A stretch of DNA of 64,000 nt from CAUZFZ01 sp963579025 (GCA_963579025.1 CAUZFZ010000008.1:68511-132510); one strand, 5' to 3'. Shown: positions 32,490 through 41,500, numbered from the stretch's first letter. Numbers and translations are program-made. The notes: generated by a model not told the origin, from the letters alone.

Positions 32490-32816
32490 TCATGTCAGGT
32501 CGTCCGGACCAAGGTCCCGCTGGGCCACGTGACGAATAGTGAGCACTTCGACGGTCGAGCCGGTGATGCGGAACAGTGCTCTGTGCGTTGGACGCCGTCC
32601 CAGGCAGAACAGCATTTCGCGGAGTTCGAAGGCGAAGATGTGGTCTTCGGCAGCGAGTGGGTAACTCTGTGGCATTTCGCCGATCCCCTTCAGCCGGGCG
32701 AGGAAGGTCTCGTACCAGCGAATCGCCTCGTCGCGGGACCGGTTCTCAGCCCACCAGACGGCATTCTCCGAAAGCGCAGCGTACGCTTCCGGCATGATCA
32801 GCACGTCGCACTTCAT
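32490..32816 (-). CDS. ParE/RelE-type toxin
   Basis: A 108-residue protein of the RelE/ParE superfamily. Seen: CDVLIMPEAYAALSENAVWW at the N-terminus, then RWYETFLARLKGIGEMP, LREMLFCLGRRPTHRALFRI with the basic central strand, and VLTIRHVAQRDLGPDDL, the typical final VxVLxIRHxxR motif. ParE toxins inhibit gyrase, RelE toxins cleave mRNA; which applies cannot be told here. Its ATG overlaps the stop of the antitoxin gene upstream by four bases, the normal order for such pairs. Confidence 0.88.
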   Translation of the reverse strand: MKCDVLIMPEAYAALSENAVWWAENRSRDEAIRWYETFLARLKGIGEMPQSYPLAAEDHIFAFELREMLFCLGRRPTHRALFRITGSTVEVLTIRHVAQRDLGPDDLT

Positions 32817-33085
32817 TCCGTCGCACGCGAGTCAAAGCCCAGCTCTTCCCGCAGCCGCCGATCGGTTTCGTCGATCGGTATACCGTGTCCGGCGTCAGCC
32901 TGTACCGCTCCCCGCTGGACACTCTCGACATCCTGCACACGACGCAGGGCGTCCATCGCCTGGCGATGTGTCTCACCGTCAACGATCACGTACGTGCGGT
33001 TCGTCGTCGGATCGACAACTTCCAGCTCTGTAGATTCTGCGGAGTGGAGAGCGTCTGCCTGTTCCTGGGAGAGTTTCGTAATCAT
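32813..33085 (-). CDS. Antitoxin paired with ParE-type toxin
   Basis: A 90-residue protein upstream of the toxin gene, with a four-base overlap. Seen: an N-terminal LSQEQADALHSAESTELEVV and NRTYVIVDGETHRQAMDAL, close to Phd-type antitoxin beginnings; the C-terminal half is polar and acidic (DETDRRLREELGFD), the part likely to bind the toxin. The family is not certain. It lies inside the region flanked by the two DR1 copies. Confidence 0.82.
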   Translation of the reverse strand: MITKLSQEQADALHSAESTELEVVDPTTNRTYVIVDGETHRQAMDALRRVQDVESVQRGAVQADAGHGIPIDETDRRLREELGFDSRATE

Positions 33086-33215
33086 GCGGAAAGATTACCA
33101 CGGCGGAGGGCCTCCGGAACAGATTGAAGTCATTCCAGGCCGGGACTGATATCTGGAAGTTTCCCCGTGAAACCAGAGCCAGATGCCGCGTGCTGATGCG
33201 GAAGAGTGGGGATCG

Positions 33216-33350
33216 TTAGTCGCCGAGGAAGTCATCCTCGTAGATCAGTTCCAGCACGGTCCGTACGGCCTGCTGGACGATCTTGTCTTCCAGAACCGCG
33301 ATACCGAGCGGTCGCTGGCGACCATCCGGTTGAGCCCAATTCTGAGAACA
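33216..33350 (-). pseudogene. Remnant of a group II intron reverse transcriptase
   Basis: About 44 codons on the minus strand read DGRQRPLGIAVLEDKIVQQA and then VRTVLELIYEDDFLGD before a TAA stop at 33216. The string Q-x-D-G-x-x-R-P-L-G-I-x-x-x-x-D-K-I-V-Q is the hallmark of LtrA-type group II intron reverse transcriptases, and the family continues past DFLG with FSYGFRPG, which is missing. The rest of the enzyme is absent on both sides. So this is a broken scrap of a retroelement. The matching intron RNA was not found by eye. Confidence 0.75.
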
Positions 33351-33580
33351 ACAGGGCAGACCCTCATTGAGGGTTACGGACGCAGGGTGGCACAGGTTGC
33401 TCGCAACCTGTGTCGCGAAGCGACAAGAGGCAATCGGCGCAGCCACCAAATCCTCTTGCGGCTGCGCCGCCCCGGTTGCCAGCAACCGCGGCCACCCACA
33501 TGCTGCCTTGAGATCAACCATCGCCACCCCGCCGAAAGAATGAGCTGCGTCCCGTTTTCTTTTCCGTCCCGTTTTCTTTT
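33351..33580. other. Debris with short hairpins and tandem repeat, no gene
   Basis: No ORF looks real. Seen: the palindrome ACCCTCATTGAGGGT (33362-33376), CACAGGTTGCTCGCAACC and its continuation (33393-33414), a GCGCAGCC/GGCTGCGC pair near 33440-33470, and a tandem CGTCCCGTTTTCTTTTC in two copies (about 33549-33582). The complement of part of this tandem recurs near 35690 as GAAAAGAAAAGGCGACGC. Confidence 0.5.
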
Positions 33581-33719
33581 CGACCGAAACGCCACCAGCT
33601 ACTGGCAGAAACGCGAGCAGACCACCGACCCGCGGCGCTACTTCCACCAGTTCTGACCCGAGCAACAAGAGCGGTTACCTTTTCCCGTGGCGGGGGCTTC
33701 CAGACACAGCCTCGCTGTG
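33581..33719 (+). repeat. Direct repeat DR1, copy B (duplicated 3' end of sxtJ-like gene)
   Basis: Second copy of the block at 32314-32450. It still encodes FDRNATSYWQKREQTTDP and RRYFHQF with a stop at 33654-33656, but no upstream part of the gene is present. The downstream 61-63 bases, including the hairpin GACACAGCCTCGCTGTGTC, are also copied. It was created by duplication and may be a scar of recombination or integration at the gene's 3' end. Confidence 0.85.
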
Positions 33720-33721
33720 TC

Positions 33722-33898
33722 CGCACTCAGTTCCAGCACGTGTTGGTTCAGTTATGGAGAAGCGTGTCGGCTTACGGCGGACACATGAAGCTCTGCCAAC
33801 TGGACGAGATCGTCCGGGAATCGTTTGACAGCAGCAACCTGAGCGGGACGCTTTTCGAAATCCACAGCACGGTCGCTCCAGCGGTCAGAACCTTCTGA
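33722..33898 (+). pseudogene. 3' remnant of a STAS-domain (anti-sigma antagonist type) gene
   Basis: The frame ending at TGA 33896-33898 reads VLVQLWRSVSAYGGHMKLC, then QLDEIVRESFDSSNLSGTLF and EIHSTVAPAVRTF. This matches the C-terminal half of STAS proteins of the SpoIIAA/RsbV type (helix, GGxLxLC, V-x-E-x-F-x-x-x-x-L-x-x-x-F-x-I-x). The N-terminal half and any start codon are missing and the fragment begins directly after DR1 copy B. It is therefore a truncated gene. Confidence 0.65.
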
Positions 33899-34016
33899 GC
33901 CACCGTATCCTCACAAGGCCATTTCGGTGATAATTGGCTTGTGGCAGGACGCCAATAGTTCTGGACAGTTTCCCATGTCCTGAGGCAGTATGCAGGGATG
34001 CAACAGGAATTAATGA

Positions 34017-34868
34017 ATGCTTAACCGTCAGAAAACCATACTCGAATTTCTGAAAGCCGCCGACAGGACCGTCTTACGAACAGAATTGACCAAATGGTCA
34101 TTTCTGCTCCGGCATGAATACGGCTCGAACGGGGGCAACGCCTTTTACGACTTTGTCCCGTACCAGCTCGGCCCGTTTTCGTTCTCCCTCTATCAGGAAG
34201 TCGGGAAACTCGAAGACAACGGATACGTCCTGCGAGATGGTGACCACGGTTGGAAACTTGATTCTCGTGTGGCCTTCAAAGCCCCGACCGCCTCCGTCCA
34301 GCAGGACGTCGCGAGAATCGTCAGAAGATGTGGTCGCTGGAACACCAACAAATTGCTTGATTACGTCTACGACGCATACCCCACATACACAGTCAATAGC
34401 GAGCGGAAGAAGCTCGCCAAACGGCCGACCGCCGAACCGGCCGTTTTCACTGCTGGCTACGAAGGTATCTCGGTCGACGCATTCCTGAACGTACTCGTCG
34501 AGAATGGAGTGCGACGACTGATCGATGTCAGGCACAACCCGATCGCTCGTCGCTACGGATTTCATCGCAGCACGCTGCAGCGACTGACCGGAAGACTCGA
34601 CATCGACTACGTCCACGTCCCCGAACTCGGCATTCACTCCGAGTTACGTCAGAACCTTGAAACAATGGACGATCGGAAGGCACTGTTTGACCGCTATGAG
34701 GAGTCCACTCTTAGCTCAAATAATGAGGCCCTTCAGCTGGTAGCGACGTTGATGCAGGAAAAGCCTTCTGTGCTCGTCTGTATGGAGGCCGAGGCCATCT
34801 GCTGCCATCGTTCCCGAGTTGCTGAACACATCGCCAAACGGACTTCGCTCCCAATTAAGAATCTGTGA
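34017..34868 (+). CDS. YwgA/SocA-like domain fused to DUF488 protein
   Basis: A 283-residue two-domain protein, ATG 34017 after AGGAAT. Residues about 5-85 resemble the winged-helix part of YwgA/SocA (Panacea-type) proteins: SFLLRHEYG, then FYDFVPYQLGPFSFSLYQEV and KLEDNGYV. From 143 the protein is DUF488: FTAGYEGISVDAFLNVL (GYEG 147-150), LIDVRHNPIARRYGF (DVRHNP 170-175), YVHVPELG, and CMEAEAICCHRSRVAEHI (C255, CHR 263-265). DUF488 proteins have an unknown, probably enzymatic role with conserved His/Cys/Arg. The stop overlaps the next gene by four bases (GTGA), so both proteins act together. The pair lies in a region full of gene remnants, typical of mobile accessory genes; defence is a hypothesis only. 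Confidence 0.82.
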   Translation: MLNRQKTILEFLKAADRTVLRTELTKWSFLLRHEYGSNGGNAFYDFVPYQLGPFSFSLYQEVGKLEDNGYVLRDGDHGWKLDSRVAFKAPTASVQQDVARIVRRCGRWNTNKLLDYVYDAYPTYTVNSERKKLAKRPTAEPAVFTAGYEGISVDAFLNVLVENGVRRLIDVRHNPIARRYGFHRSTLQRLTGRLDIDYVHVPELGIHSELRQNLETMDDRKALFDRYEESTLSSNNEALQLVATLMQEKPSVLVCMEAEAICCHRSRVAEHIAKRTSLPIKNL

Positions 34869-35671
34869 AGCAAATGGCCGATACGCTGAGAAAACAAGTT
34901 CTGATGACCGTGATGACTTATCCGCATCCTTCAGGCGGATATCAGGAGCTCGTTTGCACAGCCGGTATCACTGAAGACCTCGAATGGGTTCGCCTCTACC
35001 CTGTCGACTACCGCTATCGGCCCAGGTCTCAACAGTTTCGTAAGTACCAGTGGATTGACGTTGAGCTGGAGCGTCCCGAACCCGGAAAAGACAACCGGAA
35101 GGAAAGTTACCGGCCCAATCTCGACTCGATCCAACTGCGAGGTGAACCACTTTCGCCAGCAAAACAATGGCGAGACCGACGAGAAATCATCGACCAGTTG
35201 CCGCATCACACGGTCAACGAGCTCAAGGCTCAGTTTGACATTGATAAGACCTCGCTCGGAATCGTGCGGCCGACACAAGTCATCGATATGGAAATCAGGG
35301 CGGTGGAAGACCCCAAGTGGAAACCCGCCTGGCAGAAACTCTTTCAGCAGATGACGATGTTCGGCCCACAACAGAAACCGCTCCGCAAGATTCCTTACAC
35401 GTTCCACTATCACTTCGAATGCGAAGATTCCGAAAAACCGAGTGTCGCCATGTGCGAAGACTGGGAACTTGGCACGCTATTTCTGCGAGAAGCAGAACGA
35501 TTGGGCTCTGACGAAGCCGCAGCAGAGAGCGTGAAGAATAAGTTTCTCGGAGAACTGTGCCGCAGCGACAAGGACACACGCTTCTTCATGGGAACTCGCT
35601 TCCCCTACAACGTCTGGCTTGTGCTCGGCGTTTTCTGGCCACCAAAAGTTGAACAGCAAAGTCTGTTCTAA
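34865..35671 (+). CDS. Unknown protein coupled to the DUF488 gene
   Basis: A 268-residue protein starting at GTG 34865 (overlapping the DUF488 stop) or ATG 34874. There is no signal peptide or membrane helix. Seen: VLMTVMTYPHPSGGYQELVC, then WVRLYPVDYRYRPRSQQFRK, and a C-terminal ELGTLFLREAERLG, followed by FFMGTRFPYNVWLVLGVFWP. The pattern of an early TYPxPS and a late FF-x-GT looks like a conserved small enzyme or nucleic-acid-binding fold, but I do not recognise it. Translational coupling with a DUF488 protein is the main clue: it is likely the obligate partner of that protein. Confidence 0.78.
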   Translation: MKQMADTLRKQVLMTVMTYPHPSGGYQELVCTAGITEDLEWVRLYPVDYRYRPRSQQFRKYQWIDVELERPEPGKDNRKESYRPNLDSIQLRGEPLSPAKQWRDRREIIDQLPHHTVNELKAQFDIDKTSLGIVRPTQVIDMEIRAVEDPKWKPAWQKLFQQMTMFGPQQKPLRKIPYTFHYHFECEDSEKPSVAMCEDWELGTLFLREAERLGSDEAAAESVKNKFLGELCRSDKDTRFFMGTRFPYNVWLVLGVFWPPKVEQQSLF

Positions 35672-35691
35672 TCCGGACTTGAAACGGCCTT

Positions 35692-36252
35692 TTGAAAAGA
35701 AAAGGCGACGCGACTCATTGTTTAGCTGCTTTCACCGAGTGCAGTTCGGTCTGGCACGTGGGAGGGGACAACGTCGCGGTGTCTGTTGGCCCAGGACGTG
35801 ATTTCGGATCTGGAGGGGCACAAAGTCACGGTCACGGTGACCCGATCGAAAACGTCGACTGGAAATGCCTTCTCGATGTCGGATTCACGGGATTCGATTC
35901 CTTCAGCTACACGGTCACGAATGGCAATCGAACAAACAGCGGAGTCGCGAATTTCCGTGTGGGCGACTCGACGCCGTGGGGAGTTGTCGAAGCGGTCGAT
36001 GATCAGTTCCTGTGGACGGGTGGAACTCTGACGGGTGACGTGCTCATCAACGACTGGAGTCGTGACAACTTCGACATCGTGCTGGCGACTGCCGACAGCG
36101 TTCCTGGGCTGACGCTCCACGCCGACGGGACATTCGACGTTGCTCCGACGGACGATTGCGCCTTCCTGGCTTCCAGTGGCACATCCTTCTCGTATACCGC
36201 AACCGACAGTGAGGGATACATGAACCAACGCACGGCACGTGGCGGAATGTGA
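35692..36252 (+). pseudogene. Fragment of an Ig/cadherin-like repeat surface protein
   Basis: The frame gives TGFDSFSYTVTNGNRTNSGV, later AVDDQFLWTGGTLTGDVLIN, GLTLHADGTFDVAPTD and SGTSFSYTATDSEG. These are the D-x-F-x-Y-x-V-x-D/N and L-x-x-x-x-D-G-x-F-x-x-x-P patterns of VCBS/cadherin-like tandem repeats in giant bacterial surface proteins. There is no signal peptide and only one and a half repeats, and it opens with unrelated MKRKGDATHC-type sequence. The ORF is therefore a leftover of a much larger gene, or a fusion artefact after rearrangement. Confidence 0.6.
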
Positions 36253-36266
36253 TTGAGCGAAATGCT

Positions 36267-37055
36267 CTATTTTCTGCGTTGCTCAAACATCCACGGGACC
36301 ACGCCGTCTTTGTCTGCATAGAACGGGGTCCATGAGTTGTGTCCGACGCCGGGGTACTCCGTGTACTTGATCTTGCCGCCGGCTTTGCGGATCGCCTCGA
36401 CCATCCGCTGTGAACGAATTGGCCAAACGACCCGGTCCGCGTCTCCGTGACCCGTCCAGATGGGAATGTCCTTCAAGCGAGCTGCCTTTGATTCGTCACC
36501 TCCACCGCAGACAGGGGCGAGGGCCGCGAACAGTTCCGGTCGTCTCATCGCCAGTTCCCACGAACCGAATCCGCCCATTGACAACCCGGTCAGATAAACG
36601 CGACTGCGATCCACATGTGGGTTCTTGAGCGATGTTTCCAGAATCGCCATCGCCATCGCCATTTGAGCGTTCGGTTCCTTGTCGAGTGGTTTGAACTCCT
36701 TTTCGCCCCACGGCTGATTCATCCACAGTTTGCCGTCGCGACACTGCGGCATGACCAGGAAGCACGGATACTTCGCACGCCATTCGGGTTTGGTCATCTG
36801 GACGGGAAAGTGTCGCAGCAGTTTCTTTGGATCGCTGCCGCGTTCGCCGGCACCATGCATGAAGTAAACCAGCGGGTATTTCTTCCCCGGCTCGATTTCC
36901 GGGGGATTCAGGACCATGTACCGAAACTCTTCGTTCTTGTACTCACCACCCGTGAAGACGTGAACCCGCTCTTCAAACGTGCCGGCATCATCGGCCACGG
37001 CCGTGAAAGAGAGAGCAGCCAGCAGAGCGACGGAGGCCGGAAGCGAACGGCACAT
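36267..37055 (-). CDS. Exported alpha/beta hydrolase (esterase/peptidase type)
   Basis: A 262-residue hydrolase with a signal peptide (SLPASVALLAALSFTAVA). Seen: YPLVYFMHGAGERGSDPKKL (oxyanion region), LTGLSMGGFGSWELAMRRPE with nucleophile S159 in G-L-S-M-G, IWTGHGDADRVVWPIRS with the acidic residue, and GVGHNSW with the catalytic His. This is the arrangement of the PHB depolymerase/prolyl oligopeptidase-like group. The start ATG 37055 (MCRSLPAS) is chosen over 37082. Substrate unknown, maybe polysaccharide esters. It is next to a serine hydrolase on the same strand. Confidence 0.9.
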   Translation of the reverse strand: MCRSLPASVALLAALSFTAVADDAGTFEERVHVFTGGEYKNEEFRYMVLNPPEIEPGKKYPLVYFMHGAGERGSDPKKLLRHFPVQMTKPEWRAKYPCFLVMPQCRDGKLWMNQPWGEKEFKPLDKEPNAQMAMAMAILETSLKNPHVDRSRVYLTGLSMGGFGSWELAMRRPELFAALAPVCGGGDESKAARLKDIPIWTGHGDADRVVWPIRSQRMVEAIRKAGGKIKYTEYPGVGHNSWTPFYADKDGVVPWMFEQRRK

Positions 37056-37109
37056 ATGTTGTGGTCCTTGTGTGTTGATCATTGAACGCGAATTGTCTCG
37101 CGGTAAGTC

Positions 37110-38234
37110 CTACTGAAATGCTGATGCCACGATGTTCGACAGATGCACCAGACGCCAGGGCGCTCGCGACCGGATCGCGGACGTAAACAGCAGGCAGAAG
37201 CCGTCGCGTTCCGGATCCATCCAGCACATTGTGCCCGTCGCTCCGGTGTGGCCAAACGTGCGGCGACCGAGCAGATCGCCCCAGCTGCCCTTCGTTCCCG
37301 GCTGATTCAATCGCCAGCCCAGGCCCCATGGCTTTGAGCGGCGGTCGCCTTCCGGCACGTCAGGCAGATCGGCCAGTCGATTTGTCGTCATCGCTTCGAT
37401 GGAAGCGGGTGAGAGCAGTTGCCCATTCTCGGCGGTCCCGCCGTTCAGCATCATCTGGCACAAGATCGCGAAATCTTCCGGTGCACTGAACATGCCGCCC
37501 CAGGGAACTCCAAGCTGCTGCCAGTACGGGCTGTTCCAGCCGAAGTCGCTGCCGATTTGGTAATCGGGAATCTCGACACGAACGAGCCGTCGACGGTCGA
37601 AGCCCTTCGAGCCAAGACCGGTCGAGTCCATTCCCAGTGGCTTCAGAACCTCGTCGCGGACGAATTCATGAATCGTCTGACCGGAGATCCGCTGCACGAT
37701 CTCGGCGACAGTCAGCGTACCCATGCTCTGGTAGCTCAGACCCGTGCCGGCCGGAAACAGCGGCATGGCATTGATCGCCCCTTCGATGAATCGAGACAAC
37801 GGTGCCTTCTGCTTCCGAAGTTCTGCATTGTCCGGCAACATGTCGGGCATGCCGGATGCGTGTGTGAAAAGGTGGATAACAAGCGTGTCTTCTTTGTGAT
37901 TGGCGGCGAAGTCGGGGATGTATCGCATGACCGGATCGGACAGGTTCAGCAACCCACGTTCGACCAGCTTCATGGCTGCCAGATACACGACCGGCTTCGT
38001 AATGGATGCCAGCAGAAACATGCCATCACGGCGAATCGGCTCAGCTCCGGCTTCGGGTCCTTGACGTCCAAAGAACTGCGGCTCGACCATCTTGCCGTGT
38101 CGGCTCACAACGATCGACGCGCCGGGTATGGACCGTTCGTCATCGGTCCACTTTCGCATCAGTGCGCTGGCATCTTCGAGGCGTGCAGCGTCGAGTCCAA
38201 TCTCGGACGGTTTCGCATAGGGCAGTCGGGCCAT
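37110..38234 (-). CDS. Beta-lactamase-family serine hydrolase
   Basis: A 374-residue protein of the class C beta-lactamase/DD-peptidase fold. Seen: the SxxK motif as S77-I-T-K80 (FLLASITKPVVYL), Y168-Q-S in the YxN position (GLSYQSMGT), and HTG in RRTFGHTGATG near the end in place of KTG. There is no signal peptide at this start, so it may be cytoplasmic or use another route; these enzymes often act as esterases on small substrates. It ends 54 bases before the exported hydrolase. Confidence 0.9.
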   Translation of the reverse strand: MARLPYAKPSEIGLDAARLEDASALMRKWTDDERSIPGASIVVSRHGKMVEPQFFGRQGPEAGAEPIRRDGMFLLASITKPVVYLAAMKLVERGLLNLSDPVMRYIPDFAANHKEDTLVIHLFTHASGMPDMLPDNAELRKQKAPLSRFIEGAINAMPLFPAGTGLSYQSMGTLTVAEIVQRISGQTIHEFVRDEVLKPLGMDSTGLGSKGFDRRRLVRVEIPDYQIGSDFGWNSPYWQQLGVPWGGMFSAPEDFAILCQMMLNGGTAENGQLLSPASIEAMTTNRLADLPDVPEGDRRSKPWGLGWRLNQPGTKGSWGDLLGRRTFGHTGATGTMCWMDPERDGFCLLFTSAIRSRAPWRLVHLSNIVASAFQ

Positions 38235-38351
38235 CGTGTTGTCTCCTGGATGCTCATCACAGGTCAGGTCAACAGGTGGCCGTCATCTTACTGACGTCAA
38301 CGCGGTTCGTCGTGAGTCCACGGTTGTCGCGGAGTTACTCGGTTCGGCGGC

Positions 38352-38470
38352 GGTCTCCCGACCCCGCCGGAAACCTGACCGCAGGTCTCCCCGATTGGCC
38401 AGACGATTTACGATGCGCCCAGTGGCGCCGGGGAGACCTGCGGTCAATCCGGCGGCGGGGTCAGGAGACC
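38352..38470. repeat. Palindromic element, family B copy 2
   Basis: Arms GGTCTCCCGACCCCGCCGG (from 38352) and the complement ending GGTCAGGAGACC (38470), with inner arms GACCGCAGGTCTCCCC and GGGGAGACCTGCGGTC. The organisation equals family B copy 1 at 22639-22763. It fills the gap between the serine hydrolase gene and the 3' end of the 1,024-residue protein gene. Confidence 0.87.
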
Positions 38471-38501
38471 CGCGCCGATCGCGCGTGGTCCCGGCGATAT
38501 T

Positions 38502-41500
38502 TCAGCGCGGGGTCACTCGGGCGAGACCGGCTGCCGTGGTAATGAACAGGTCGTTGCCGATCGCTACGCCGGAAAACGTTGCATAGGTCGTGCTCATTCT
38601 GAAGCCGTCACGCAAATTGTACATGCGGTATTCGCCGGTCTCGGGATCGACGCGGTAAACCCCGGTACTCCGGAATCTTGCCCATGGGTATCCACCGAAC
38701 CAGACCTGGCCTTTGTGTTCGGTAACCCAGTTGACTTTGTAGCCGGAAGGCCCCTTCTCGTTGAACCAGGCCGATTTGAAGGGTTCCGCGGCCTTGTCGT
38801 CGGCCCCGTAGGGAGCGATCTCCCGTCCGTATTTGGAAATCCAGGCATGTGACTCGCCCGCGAAGACGCGGCTGCCGTAGTTGTTCCGCACTCGAGTCCA
38901 GGTCTTCTCGGCCAGGTCGAATTCATAAACTGACGATCGCGTTCCGACCAGCAGTTGCTCACCCTGCACGACCAGGTGTTCTGGTCCCGCCTGCGGCGCG
39001 TCCTTGCCGTCCAGCACGGAAACCTGACCGTCGGCGTCAATGAATGCGACTCCGCCCGCGGCGGCCGTACCCAGACCGACGAACACGCCGGATTCGTGTG
39101 TTGCCAATGACATGACACGATCGTCGGGCAGGCCCTGCTCGGTGGTCCATTGCTGCCAGTCGTTGCTCGCCAGTGAGCAACGCCAGACGCCGCTTTTTGC
39201 CGTGCCGGCCCACAGGGTGCCTTGAGAGACCGCAAGGCTGGTGACTCCGGAGAACTCCTCCGTAAGAGTCTCCCAGGTGTTTCGCCTGGGGTCGAATGCC
39301 GCCACTCCGTGCCTCGCACGGTCTCGATAGGCACCGAGGCAATACAACCGGGAACCATCCGTTGCCAGCATTCCGCCGCCTTCGCCGTTTGGTCCCTTGA
39401 TATAGGTGACGTCCACATCGCGGTCTTCGCGCAGCGGAACGCCGCCGAGTTCCGTGATGTACTGCTTGATTCGACTGTTGTCGTTCAAGCTCCGCACGCG
39501 TTCTCCAGCAGAGACGAACAACTCCAACGCCTTGTCGTTCAGCTTTTCGTCCATGTAGCACAGACCGAGTTCAACGGCGTAGCGTCCGTCGGTCAGTGAA
39601 TTCGGCTGGCTTGGCTTGAACGACTCCAGCAGCTCCAGAGCATCCCGGGACTTGCCACCCTGTCGCAAATACCGAGCCGCGTTGACGCGCAGGTTGTCGC
39701 GAGCGTATCGGTCAGTTGCTGACTCGCTGTCGGCCAGACCGTCAGCTCCGACCAGATACCATTTTGCGGCGCCCACGTAGTCCCGAGTCTGCATCGAGAT
39801 TCCGGCCAAAGAACGTGAGGCGACCTGCCGCAACATTCGGTCGTCTCCATCGACCCAGCGTTGCAGCAGAGGGATCGCCGAGAGTCCTTGTGCCGCATCC
39901 TGAGAGGAGCCAAATCCCGAAGCCAGGGCACTGACTCCCATAGCCAGTTCGTACCGATACTTCGCATCCGCGCGCTCCGCTTCCTGAGAAGTTGCTTCAA
40001 TCACCTGCATGAGCATTGCCGGGTTCCGCAGCCGCGGCAGGTTTCGCGCTATGTGCGACGGTAACCGTGCCCACACGACGTCGCGGTGCTCTTTCGGGAT
40101 GTTGAGGAACGCATGGAATTCCTGTTCGACTGCCCGCTTCCGCTCACTGTCTGGAACTCGTCCCTTCTGATTATGGAAGCTGACTTCAGCCAGCAGACGC
40201 AGTGCGGCGGCGCCGAGCTTTCCATCAGGATCGGACGCGGCGGCTCGACGGAGCAGCTCGTCGGCGCGGTCTGGATTCCAGATGCCCTCGTAGTGGAACG
40301 AGTAACAGAACCCGAGTGCATACGCGGCGTCGCCTCGGTCCGGTCGAATGAACAACGTGGACTCCAGCCGATCGATCGACTTCTTCAACAACGCCAGGCC
40401 GATTGGTGTATCGGCTCGCACAATCAGTGGCCCGGACGCGCGAATGCGGCCCGGCAATTCGAAACGTCGGTAACTGAAGTCGACCGGGCGGATGCGCTGG
40501 AAGCGTTTCAGGTCAGAGGCGACGCGACCAAATAGCGAATCGACTTCGTTCAGTTCCCTCAGCGGGCCAGGAGTCTCGCTGACCTCATCCGTCGAGCTGA
40601 CCAGGCGGCCGGCGAACAGGTCGACCTGGTGAGCCAGCTGGACCTCCAACTTGTCGGGCGTCGCTTCGAATTCGAAATCTCGCACGGCTTTGTTAGATGC
40701 GGCATGCACAAGTTCTGCGGAAACGACGATGCGGAAGACGCCGCCGTCGTTACGTTCATCAATCTCGCCGCGGACGAGGAATGCGGCTGCTCGGTTCGGG
40801 AGTGTTTCGGGCAAACGGCTCGCATCGGCCAGGCCGGACTGGATCAGATCCAGTTCGCTCAGCAGTTCCTGCATGCTGGACCGTTGCAGTACCTGGAATC
40901 CGCGAGCTGCATCTTTGTTGTCGGCGTCCTTTGCTGCTTCGCTAGCGATGGTGTCGCTCCAGCGGCGCAGTCGCGTGGCAAACATGTCGCGCAGGCCCAG
41001 TTCCAGCGGCCTCAGTCGATCGAATCGGCCTTTGCTCTCGAACGGGGCCACGGCCACAGTGATCGGCGGCTTCTCGGGCGCGGCTTCGACGATCGCTAGG
41101 TAGCGAGCGATCTGAACTGCGGCTTCGTCCAGACGCGATTCCTCGATCGGCGCGACAGAGACGCCCCGGACGATGCCCGTTAACGACTCGACGATCCGAA
41201 TCAGTACGCGTAGCGACTCGTCGTCTTTTTCGGGCTTCTGCAGTTCCAGGGAGAGGATCAGGTCTGCCGACGCGATCTTGCCCAATCGCAGCTTTGCGGC
41301 GGAATTGCGACTGAGGTCTTTGGTCAGAGCCAGTTCGTGCAGGGCGAGGTCAATCTGCCGACGCTCCACAACCGAGAGCCCGTCCTGCGACGAGACCTCG
41401 AGTTCGAGTAGTGTGAGCAGCGCACCGGCGAGGTCGCTTTCCGGCTTTCCGGCCCCGGCATAGACGGCGGCAGTCAGGGCGACTGTTGTGTCTTTGCCGT

